Positions 1 through 6,332 of a stretch of 9,524 nt of DNA are shown here, in pieces; position 1 is the stretch's first letter; every line of letters begins with the position of its first letter. The notes under the pieces are model-generated. The model was not told the DNA's origin. It saw only the letters and a list, made by a program, of their open reading frames with translations, and did no database searches. The translations under genes and the position numbers were made by a program. The DNA comes from Cupriavidus taiwanensis (GTDB lineage: Bacteria > Pseudomonadota > Gammaproteobacteria > Burkholderiales > Burkholderiaceae): the NCBI RefSeq assembly GCF_900250075.1, contig NZ_OFTT01000006.1, positions 1 through 9,524 on the forward strand, read 5' to 3'.

Positions 1-1
1 G

Positions 2-121
2 GCCGCGCCCCGTCCGAGGTACCGCAACCCGAAGACGGGCCAGACCTGGTCGGGGCGCGGTAGGGCTCCCGCGTGGATTGGCAAAAAGCCCGAGCGTTTC
101 CTAATCGATTTCTTGTACTGA
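2..121 (+). CDS. H-NS family nucleoid-associated protein, C-terminal fragment (5' end outside window)
   Basis: The reading frame is open from base 2 to a TGA at 119-121 and gives 39 residues. It contains the H-NS C-terminal DNA-binding signature: RYRNPKTGQTWSGRG, then RAPAWIGKK and a short hydrophobic end (FLIDFLY). In the family this loop inserts into the minor groove of AT-rich DNA and silences horizontally acquired genes. The N-terminal oligomerisation domain lies before the window. The match to the Burkholderia-type motif (TWSGRGRAPAWI) is clear, so only the exact paralogue is uncertain. Between this stop and about 258 I see no gene; a short GC-rich stretch here has no convincing terminator. 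Confidence 0.88.
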   Translation, partial: AAPRPRYRNPKTGQTWSGRGRAPAWIGKKPERFLIDFLY

Positions 122-278
122 ACGACAGCTTGGCGGGCGCGGCCGGTCCGCCCCATTCTGACTTAGCAAGCTCGGCAGGTCGGAAGTTCGGCGGCCACGG
201 CGCAGGAAGCTCAAGGGAAGAGCCCTGCAACGAGCCGGAGGGGGCGGCGCTGCCTAACCCCAGCTCTTCAGCGGCACC

Positions 279-1454
279 TTGACCCAGACGACCTGCTCTC
301 CCGGCTCGCGTGCATTACCGTATTCCGGCCAAATCGGGGCGATCGTGTCGTTTCCACTAGACAACTGGTCAGGCAACTACGGCTCGGCGTCGCTCAAGCA
401 GGCGGACGGCAGTTACGTGAAAGGGCCGGCGCTCATCGTCCAGAACGCGAGTTCTGTCATTCTCGATCAAACGCCGATTAAGAATTTTACGTATTGCGCG
501 GTTGGCAACACGTTAAGCTGGGGGCTCGACAGCAACGCAACCGCCGGCAATGTCGCGTTCAGCACGATCACAACGCCGACGTCGACCGGTTACACCGGAC
601 CGACGTTCTTCGGTACGCTCCAGCAAAGCGAAACGGGTCGGGTACAGCAATACAGTGGCGTGCTGTCGACGCCGACTCAACTGTCCGACTGGATTGGCGT
701 CTACGGGCAGACGACCATGACGAACGCCGGCGACACCTATTCCGCCGGACCGCCGCTGAACGTTCTCAGCAATACGCAGGTCACGCTGAGCGGCGCGAAT
801 CTGCAAGGCATCAATTACGACGTCAACACCAATGCGCTGACCTGGCCGTTCAGCGGCAACTCTGCGGGCGGTTCGATCACTTTTACGCGGATCACGACAC
901 CGACCTCGAGCGGGTACGTTGGCAATTCGTTCTATGGCACTATTCAGCAAACGCAAAGCGGCGGATCGTTACCGTTCTCCGGTATTCTCGGCCAACCCTA
1001 TTCAGGCGGCGGGGGGTATCAGGAATCGACTCTGCAAAAGGTCTTCACGATCGCCGGCTATGTAATGACGGTACTATCTGGAATTCAATTTATCTATCTC
1101 GGCTACAAGATCGCCGCCTGGGAGGGGGGCAAAATCACCGCTGCGCAACAGCAAGCTGAGGATGTCGATCCTGGTCTCGAGGACGGCGTGCCGGAGGCGT
1201 ACGCGAACCCGGGCGAGCCGATCAAGCCGGATAATCCGCCGCCGGAGAACACGACGACCGACACGACCACGGAAACCCAGGCGGAGCCCGTCACGACTAC
1301 AGATACAACCACCGACGTCACGACTGAAGTGACCACCGAAGTCACCACGGAGGTCACGACCGAAGTCACGACAGAAGTCACGACAGAAGTAGTCGAAGCC
1401 GTGGAGGTCGTGATCGAGCCAGCCGTCGAGGAAGAGAAGAAGAAAAAGCCCTGA
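279..1454 (+). CDS. Unrecognised repeat protein with a single membrane segment and Thr/Glu/Val-rich tail; probably 5'-truncated
   Basis: I do not recognise this family. The frame is open from 258 (after TAA 255-257), and the first usable start is TTG 279, giving 391 residues with no Shine-Dalgarno before it. Two repeats of about 110 residues are visible. Both carry a WSGNYG or WIGVYG motif, a central NxLxW strand and a closing ITTPTS-GY-G-F-GT-QQ block followed by SG(V/I)L. The residues just before and after the TTG (FSGTL TQT...PYSGQI) match the end of a further repeat, so the start falls inside a domain and the gene has probably lost its 5' part. Residues ~255-281 form one hydrophobic segment (VFTIAGYVMTVLSGIQFIYL). 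After it comes a Pro/Glu-rich linker, six TTEV units, an acidic stretch and a KKKKKP end. There is no signal peptide in what remains. A membrane-anchored protein with beta-rich repeats is plausible. Function unknown. Confidence 0.6.
   Translation: MTQTTCSPGSRALPYSGQIGAIVSFPLDNWSGNYGSASLKQADGSYVKGPALIVQNASSVILDQTPIKNFTYCAVGNTLSWGLDSNATAGNVAFSTITTPTSTGYTGPTFFGTLQQSETGRVQQYSGVLSTPTQLSDWIGVYGQTTMTNAGDTYSAGPPLNVLSNTQVTLSGANLQGINYDVNTNALTWPFSGNSAGGSITFTRITTPTSSGYVGNSFYGTIQQTQSGGSLPFSGILGQPYSGGGGYQESTLQKVFTIAGYVMTVLSGIQFIYLGYKIAAWEGGKITAAQQQAEDVDPGLEDGVPEAYANPGEPIKPDNPPPENTTTDTTTETQAEPVTTTDTTTDVTTEVTTEVTTEVTTEVTTEVTTEVVEAVEVVIEPAVEEEKKKKP
1317..1388 (+). repeat. Six tandem 12-bp units encoding V-T-T-E
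   Basis: Six consecutive copies of a 12-base unit, close to GTCACGACNGAA, run in frame with the repeat protein and encode VTTE each time. The last two copies (1365-1376 and 1377-1388) are identical, and earlier copies differ mainly at third positions. The copy number could vary between strains by slippage without breaking the frame. Looser TTTD/TTTE units lie just upstream (1249-1316). Confidence 0.9.
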
Positions 1455-1973
1455 CTGCCGTACCGGGGGGGACAATGCACATAGTCTCCCACCCGAGATG
1501 CACGTCGGTTTGCACGCAGCGTCGGGAACTGCGCTGGCGTTTTTCTAGCGTCTGACAGTCTCTTCATCCTTTCCGGTGATCCGACTTGTTCGCTCCCTAT
1601 AATTCTCCTTCGTTAGCGGCGTAGATATTGGGATCCATTGCAAAAAGGGCGGAATAGGTGTCACGGACCCGCTCGCCAAGTACCCGTTTCCAATCCGAAG
1701 GATCCCGCAGGCGATCATAATGAGGAGTTGGAGCGCCAATCTCGAGGTCCCTGTGGCTGCTGAAAGCCGTTCGATAAGAGTCATCGCCCCCCCCGACGTC
1801 ATGGTCGGTTTTCTGGCCGGTCTCTGCCACTCGGCCTACGTAGGCAAGTCGTTGCCGGCGCCAGAGGTGGACGAAGGCGATCAACTGATCGCGATCGATT
1901 GTTCTGCGCGACGCACTTCGGTGTGGACTCCCCAACTGTCGATTTCCGGCTAAGGTGACAGCGCAACAGCGTT
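1455..1973. other. Gene-poor stretch with possible degenerate minus-strand coding sequence
   Basis: No convincing gene lies between the repeat protein and the hydrolase. On the minus strand the 1935-1597 frame is open for 112 residues, and its last ~50 residues (ending DPNIYAANEGEL) look protein-like. A neighbouring minus frame from 1784 reads MTLIERLSAATGTSR, which faintly recalls the start of a small phage-type protein; joining the two would need a frameshift near 1740. There is no ribosome binding site for either. A plus-strand 77-residue frame (1720-1953) overlaps the same DNA and is equally unsupported. Best read as non-coding or decayed sequence. Confidence 0.4.
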
Positions 1974-1980
1974 AGGAGGG
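1974..1980 (+). promoter_or_regulatory. Strong Shine-Dalgarno for the alpha/beta-hydrolase
   Basis: AGGAGGG lies 8 bases before the ATG at 1989 and fixes that start over later internal ATGs. It is the strongest ribosome binding site in the window. Confidence 0.85.
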
Positions 1981-1988
1981 TATTTGTC

Positions 1989-3176
1989 ATGCCATTCCTG
2001 TTTGTTCACGGCGTCAACAATCGCCAGGACGCCAACTATCTTCGCGAAGAGAGAATGCGGACGGCTTTCCTCACGGAAATCGTCGCGCCCGTCGTCGGTA
2101 TTGATCCAGCACACCAGGTGTTCGCGCCGTATTGGGGCGGCGACGGGGTCAGCTTCTGGCGCGACCTGGCGGTGATTCCCAAAGGCAGCGAGGTCGAGAC
2201 ATTCGGATCTGATGAGAACGAACTGCCGCCATCGCTGGGGATTGCGGTGGCCGAGGGCGCCGTGCAGACAGGAGATACTCTGCACGCCTTAGCGCGCAAG
2301 CATCCGGATGTGGCAATCGATCTACTGTTCGATGCTCTCATCCAGGATGCCAAGACCGACGCAGACATCCTAGTTGTGGCCAAGGCGTATCAACTGGCTC
2401 AGCTTCGCCTGGCCGATACGGCAGAGCCCTGGCTGGCGCTGGCCACGGAGGACGATGTACTGGAGCTGGTCGTCGATGTCGTCAGTCCGCTGCAGCCTGC
2501 GGACAAGGACGAGACCTTTGGCGGCGCCGGCTTCTGGGCCATGTTGGAAGAAGGCGCCAAACGGCTGAAGCTACTAGGGCCGGATCAACTGTCCCAAGCC
2601 ATTGTCGGCCCTTCGCGCCGGTCCCTGACCCGCAAACTCGCCGCGTTCATCGGCGACGCGTTCCGCTACGTCACCGAGCGGGAGGATGGCGCGCAGCCAG
2701 GCCCGATTGCTTCGAGCGTCCTCCAGGCACTTCGGCAGGCTGCGGCACTCGCGCGCGTAAAGAAGGAACCCCTGGTGGTCATCAGCCACAGCTTCGGTGG
2801 TGAGATCGTCTACGACATCCTGACCCACTATGCTAAGGACTCCGAGCTAGAAATCGACGCCTGGGTAACCGTCGGCTCGCAAGTCGGCCTGTTCGAGGAG
2901 ATGTCGCTGCAGTGGAGCAGTCCCGGTCGCGTAGACCGTGCAGCGACTCCTCGCGAAGCCATCGCATCGCCGACGCGGGCCAAGCGCTGGCTGAATATCG
3001 TCGACACCAATGACGTACTGGGCTTCCTGGTCCTGACGGTCTTCACTGCGGCCGTGCCCGATACGGTCCATGACTTCAAGTACAACACCGGCTACCCCGT
3101 CACGGGTGCGCATTCCGGCTACTTCAAGTGGCCAAGCTTCTACAAGCGACTGGGTCAGCGCCTAGGGGGACAATGA
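1989..3176 (+). CDS. Alpha/beta-hydrolase (lipase/esterase-like), partner of a caspase-like gene
   Basis: The 395-residue product starts with a beta strand and HG turn (FLFVHGVNN, His7), typical of the oxyanion region of alpha/beta-hydrolases. The nucleophile elbow is SHSFGG (residues 266-271, candidate Ser268), a variant of GxSxG with Ser in place of the first Gly. The segment LNIVDTNDVLGF supplies a candidate acid (Asp339 or Asp342) and TGAHSGYF a candidate His375, in the right order and spacing for a Ser-Asp-His triad. About 250 residues between His7 and the elbow are largely helical, which may form a lid or substrate-specific insert. There is no signal peptide or membrane segment, so it is cytoplasmic. 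The stop is 4 bp before the ATG of the caspase-like gene, implying co-transcription. The substrate (lipid, ester or peptide) is unknown. The reading frame is intact. The fold is fairly certain; the activity is inferred. Confidence 0.8.
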   Translation: MPFLFVHGVNNRQDANYLREERMRTAFLTEIVAPVVGIDPAHQVFAPYWGGDGVSFWRDLAVIPKGSEVETFGSDENELPPSLGIAVAEGAVQTGDTLHALARKHPDVAIDLLFDALIQDAKTDADILVVAKAYQLAQLRLADTAEPWLALATEDDVLELVVDVVSPLQPADKDETFGGAGFWAMLEEGAKRLKLLGPDQLSQAIVGPSRRSLTRKLAAFIGDAFRYVTEREDGAQPGPIASSVLQALRQAAALARVKKEPLVVISHSFGGEIVYDILTHYAKDSELEIDAWVTVGSQVGLFEEMSLQWSSPGRVDRAATPREAIASPTRAKRWLNIVDTNDVLGFLVLTVFTAAVPDTVHDFKYNTGYPVTGAHSGYFKWPSFYKRLGQRLGGQ

Positions 3177-3180
3177 TACG

Positions 3181-3710
3181 ATGACACAGATTCGACTGCG
3201 CCCCATCGACGAGACACGGGGCACGCATGTGCTAATCATCGGCGTCGGCTACTACCGCCATCTGCGCGGTGGGCCGGAACCTCGCAGCTGGGTGCACCTC
3301 GGGCTCAATGTCTAGCAGTCGCCACCGATCTCCGCGATGCACTTGGCGCGCTGGATACTCAACGGCAATGGCGCACGAGGCGGCCTGCACAACCCGAACG
3401 CGCCGCTGACGACGCTGGAGATCCTGGTCTCTTCGGAACAGGGCGAGCAACTCAACGCGGCCGGTGCCATGCATGACATCGAGCGGGCCTCGATGCCCTT
3501 AGCTTCGACCGCTGGCTCGACGAGGTACAACGCCACCCCAACAATGTGGGCGTACTGTACTTCTGCGGCCACGGTGTGATGGGCAATGGCCCCGAGCACA
3601 TCCTGCTTCTGGATGACTACGGCGCCAATCGTAACCGCCCCTTCCAGACCGGTAGCTTCGACCTGTCCAACACTGCGCGCGCTGTGGCAGCAGGGCATAA
3701 GGTCCGATAA
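3181..3710 (+). pseudogene. Caspase-like protein (peptidase C14 family), disrupted and 3'-truncated
   Basis: The start at 3181 follows the hydrolase stop by 4 bp, with a purine-rich AGGGGGA before it. The first frame gives THVLIIGVGYYRHL, the usual first strand of bacterial caspase-like domains. It meets an in-frame TAG at 3313-3315, but the same frame resumes with QSPPISAMHLARWIL and NPNAPLTTLEILVSS, which are normal continuations. Around 3483-3500 the homology moves to another frame: FDRWLDEVQRHPNNVGVLYF, then CGHGVMGNGPEHILLLDDYG with the catalytic His-Gly, and FQTGSFDLSNTARAV. Similarity then stops near 3686 and a TAA follows at 3708. The second catalytic residue, expected shortly after in a DACR-like motif, is absent. 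The gene therefore has three independent lesions and cannot make an active protease. The family assignment is strong; the C-terminal domain of the ancestor is unknown. Confidence 0.82.
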
Positions 3711-3722
3711 CGAATGCCTTAT
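3697..3722. repeat. Short inverted repeat at the caspase breakpoint
   Basis: ATAAGG (3697-3702) and CCTTAT (3717-3722) form a 6-bp inverted repeat around a 14-base centre containing GATAAC. It sits where caspase homology ends, so it may mark a recombination or insertion boundary. The arms are short and could be chance. Confidence 0.3.
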
Positions 3723-3849
3723 AGACAGGCGAGAATCGCAGGCGCCAGGAGTCGAATGGCACTCGAGAAGTAGCTAAATAGCGGCTTTGGAAGGGCCCGT
3801 TCGCCGCAGTAGGTCGTGGATCTTCGGAAAAAGCGCCTAATTATACACA

Positions 3850-3878
3850 TTGATCGCGAGGCAGATTACCGGGATAAT
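3850..3878 (+). promoter_or_regulatory. Sigma70-like promoter for the DUF1016 nuclease gene
   Basis: TTGATC (3850-3855, 4 of 6 to the -35 consensus) and GATAAT (3873-3878, 5 of 6 to the -10 consensus) are separated by exactly 17 bases. Transcription would begin near 3885, about 20 bases before the ATG at 3906. The 3711-3849 stretch before it holds no gene that I can see, so the nuclease appears to have its own promoter. Confidence 0.55.
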
Positions 3879-3905
3879 CAGTGTTAACAGAACCGCTTCT
3901 AAGCA

Positions 3906-4961
3906 ATGACTGATACGACTCTCCCCGCGCCCGAGTACAAGGAATGGCTAAACGAGCTGAAGCGTCGCGTGGAGCATGCTCGGCAACGCGCTCTGTTGTC
4001 TGTGAATCGGGAGTTGGTCTGCCTATATTGGCAAATCGGCCATGACATCCTCGAGCGCCAAGGGCGGCAGGGGTGGGGGGCTAAGGTCATTGACCGGTTG
4101 GCGAGCGACTTGCGAAGCGCCTTTCCTGACATGAAGGGATTCTCGCCCCGCAACCTCAAATACATGCGGGCATTGGCCGAAGCCTGGCCGAGCGGGGAAT
4201 TTGTGCAGCAGGCTGCTGCACAATTGCCTTGGTTTCACCTCTGCACATTGCTGGACAAGCTCAAGAGCAACGAGCATCGAGAATGGTATGCCGCACAGGC
4301 CTTGGAGCATGGCTGGTCTCGCAATGTCCTGGTAATGCAGATCGAGACTCGCCTCCATGAGCGGCAGGGGCGGGCAGTGAGTAATTTTGCGGAACGCCTG
4401 CCGCCAGCACATTCGGATTTGGCTCGCGACGCCTTCAAAGATCCGTACATCTTCGACTTCCTAGGATTGGGCGAGGATGCGCAGGAACGAGATATTGAAC
4501 GCGCCTTAACGCAGCATATTACGCGGTTTCTATTGGAGCTCGGCGCAGGTTTCGCCTTCGTCGGACGACAGTATCGTCTTGAGGTCGGTGGCGACGAGTT
4601 TTTCATCGACCTGCTCTTTTATCATCTGAAGCTACGCTGCTATGTCGTGGTAGAACTGAAGACCACGCCCTTCCGGCCCGAGTATGCGGGACAACTCAAC
4701 TTCTATCTGTCGGCGATCGATGCCCAAGTGAAAGCCGCCGACGACAGTCCTACCATTGGACTGCTGCTCTGCAAGGAAAACAATCGCTTGGTTGCTGAGT
4801 ACGCGTTGCGCGGAATGGCCAAGCCGATGGGTGTTGCGGAATATCAGTTGATCCGGGAAGTTCCCCCTCCGCTGATTACGAATCTTCCTTCGATCGAACT
4901 GATCGAGGCCGAGTTGGCCTCCGATGCGACGAGCGTTCCACGGCACGGCCGTGGAGGTTAA
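3906..4961 (+). CDS. DUF1016 / YhcG-type PD-(D/E)xK nuclease
   Basis: The 351-residue product has the two-part structure of this family. Residues ~10-170 form the helical DUF1016 N-terminal domain (motifs VNRELVCLYWQIG, GFSPRNLKYMRA and QLPWFHLCTLLDKL). Residues ~190-330 form the PD-(D/E)xK nuclease fold. The active site reads FFIDLLFYH (Asp235), VVELKT (Glu250 and Lys252) and AGQLNFYL (Gln263), so all key residues are present. The length is usual and the frame is unbroken. The Shine-Dalgarno is weak, but the start matches the family and a promoter lies just upstream. The last residues (SVPRHGRGG) include a palindromic hairpin and may be a replaced end. Family members are DNA-associated nucleases of poorly defined role, often near restriction, toxin or mobile genes. 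It is likely autonomous here. High confidence for family, low for biological role. Confidence 0.92.
   Translation: MTDTTLPAPEYKEWLNELKRRVEHARQRALLSVNRELVCLYWQIGHDILERQGRQGWGAKVIDRLASDLRSAFPDMKGFSPRNLKYMRALAEAWPSGEFVQQAAAQLPWFHLCTLLDKLKSNEHREWYAAQALEHGWSRNVLVMQIETRLHERQGRAVSNFAERLPPAHSDLARDAFKDPYIFDFLGLGEDAQERDIERALTQHITRFLLELGAGFAFVGRQYRLEVGGDEFFIDLLFYHLKLRCYVVVELKTTPFRPEYAGQLNFYLSAIDAQVKAADDSPTIGLLLCKENNRLVAEYALRGMAKPMGVAEYQLIREVPPPLITNLPSIELIEAELASDATSVPRHGRGG
4938..4954. repeat. Hairpin overlapping the end of the DUF1016 gene
   Basis: CCACGG (4938-4943) pairs with CCGTGG (4949-4954) around a 5-base loop, ending just before the TAA at 4959-4961. The alternative palindrome CACGGCCGTG (4944-4953) overlaps it. 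There is no T-tract, so a terminator role is unsupported. Confidence 0.4.
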
Positions 4962-5015
4962 CACTTCCATTGATGTTCATGCGCTAGAACATCCGCAAGC
5001 GCTTTCAACCACTTT

Positions 5016-5037
5016 AGACATAATGCGGGGTATGTCT
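5016..5037. repeat. Perfect 7-bp inverted repeat AGACATA/TATGTCT
   Basis: AGACATA (5016-5022) and TATGTCT (5031-5037) flank the 8-base centre ATGCGGGG. Two short arms around a short spacer is the layout of a tyrosine-recombinase core site or an operator, and it could also be an RNA hairpin. No gene nearby identifies a cognate protein. Confidence 0.45.
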
Positions 5038-5045
5038 CGGGGCAC

Positions 5046-5065
5046 GGTCGGTGGTAGCACCGACC
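5046..5065. repeat. Perfect 8-bp hairpin GGTCGGTG/CACCGACC
   Basis: GGTCGGTG (5046-5053), loop GTAG (5054-5057) and CACCGACC (5058-5065) make a stable GC-rich stem. No T-tract follows on either strand, so it is not a classical intrinsic terminator. It starts only 8 bases after the 5016-5037 repeat. Confidence 0.5.
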
Positions 5066-5525
5066 CCCTCGACGGGCAGAACCTTCGTTATCGGAGGGGA
5101 AGGCGGTGCGGCACGTCACGGATCTCCGCGCTCTGTCCGTCGTCTCTTCGCGACCCAATCCGGACGTTCGTGGGTTTAGGCTCCCAATGGCAGGAAACTG
5201 TCGAGCGGACGGCGAGCCAGCTTTTGTTCGACAGCACCTCGACCGAAGTGGACGGGCGACCGTGTCGGGTTACGCGCCCGCTACGGGCTAAAAGTCGTCG
5301 CTTGACACCTCGCCGTCTTCCGCAAAACGTCGAACACGGCTTTCCCCGAAAATACTTTGGCATAGAATGAAGGCATCGTGCCGACGATCCGCGCCCGACC
5401 GCATAACCGATAACAACCGCTTTGCGAACGGACATGTCCAAGTCTCTAGTCGAATTCAAACGCTTCTTGGCCAAATCGGCCCCGACGCTGTCCGAACACG
5501 AGAAAAAGCTGGCCAACCTGATGCT

Positions 5526-5531
5526 GGGGGG
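5526..5531 (+). other. G6 run at the first frameshift of the ATPase gene
   Basis: Six G residues sit where the ATPase reading frame must move back by one. In the zero frame the bases read G GGG GGT, which fits the X XXY YYZ pattern of a -1 slippery site; a shift here gives LMLGGFNEVA without a gap. A small stem (CGGCC 5557-5561, GGCCG 5565-5569) lies about 25 bases downstream, farther than usual for ribosomal frameshifting. A missing seventh G, by mutation or sequencing error, is equally consistent. Confidence 0.6.
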
Positions 5532-6332
5532 TTCAACGAAGTCGCGGCGGTCGGGACGGCCGGAGGCCGGCGAGGGAAAGTCTTGGCGAAACTGATCGTT
5601 GACAAGGGGGAGGCAGCGCCTCTGGCACTCGAAATCGCGGCCGACGAAGCGAACGTCAACGAGAAGGAGATCGTTCGGCTTACCAAAGTCGAGGTCGAGC
5701 ATTTTCGTGGGTTTTCCGAGAGGCACTCTTTCGAATTCAAAAACCCGTACACGTTCGTCTATGGGCCGAACGGGACGGGAAAGTCTAGTCTCTGTGAAGC
5801 GCTCGAATACGGATTGCTCGCCTCGATCCACGAAGCGGAATCAAAGCGGATACCCGTCTCGGACTACATCAGGAACGCAACATCGAGGAAGTCGGCGAAA
5901 CCCGTTCTGTACGGAGATACCGCGGAGGAGAAGGGAATCGAAGTGAAAGCGGACCCCCGCACTTTCGAATTCTGCTTCATCGAAAAGAACCGGATCGACG
6001 GATTCGCGCGGGTGGCCGCCAATACCCCGGCCGCCCAGCAGGCGCGGTTAGCGGCGCTGTTCGGCTTGGAAGAGTTCAACGCGTTCGCAACGCAGTTCAA
6101 CGAGAGCCTCGACCCTTACCTGGACTGCGTCGGAAAAAAGGGGAAGGATCTCGCGGATCGGACGAAGGGGATCGCCGGACACCAAGTGATCCTCGAAGGC
6201 CTCCCGGTGAAAGCCAAAACCGCCGAAACGCGAGGCGCCGTGCTGCTCGGGAAATATCCGGAGTGCAAGGACCTCGAAAATCAAGGCAGCTCTAACCGGT
6301 CCCGAAGGCAACGGTGGCAAGCAAAAGGCTAA
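5532..6332 (+). pseudogene. ATPase N-terminal segment carrying Walker A (middle frame)
   Basis: This frame holds VNEKEIVRLTKVEVEHFRGF, the first strand of the nucleotide-binding lobe, then FVYGPNGTGKSSLCEALEYG with Walker A Lys at 5781-5783. It continues with KRIPVSDYIRNAT and FCFIEKNRIDGFARVAANTP, a Q-loop-like region, and AALFGLEEFNAFATQFN entering the helical arm. Homology ends at about 6281 (KYPECKDLEN); the remaining residues to TAA 6330-6332 are out-of-frame (QGSSNRSRRQRW). If expressed alone it would be a half-lobe unable to bind ATP stably. The open frame extends upstream to 5367, but that part is not the true N-terminus. Confidence 0.7.

Larger units (their letters stand above)
4962..5433. 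other. Intergenic region with two perfect hairpins
   Basis: About 470 bases without a credible gene separate the nuclease from the ATPase. Two perfect inverted repeats lie close together, at 5016-5037 and 5046-5065, and are listed separately. No clear promoter for the ATPase is visible; a TTGACA at 5302-5307 has no matching -10, and TAGAAT at 5363-5368 has only a weak -35. The frames open through this stretch have no homology that I recognise. Confidence 0.5.

Noticed and set aside
73..282. Plus-strand 69-residue frame after the H-NS gene
   Set aside because: It overlaps the H-NS C-terminus in another frame, has a GTG start without a ribosome binding site, and is low-complexity.
1317..1388. 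CRISPR-like repeat array
   Set aside because: The units are 12 bp, contiguous without spacers, and in frame with a protein.
1103..1567. Minus-strand frame with Val/Ser repeats
   Set aside because: It is the mirror of the 12-bp VTTE repeat on the plus strand.
5302..5368. Promoter for the ATPase (TTGACA 5302-5307 or TAGAAT 5363-5368)
   Set aside because: TTGACA has no -10 at a usable distance (AAACGT), and TAGAAT has at best a 3-of-6 -35.
5088..5831. Minus-strand open frame of 247 residues spanning the intergenic region and ATPase start
   Set aside because: About half lies opposite the ATPase coding sequence, and the rest is Arg/Ser-rich without motifs or a ribosome binding site.
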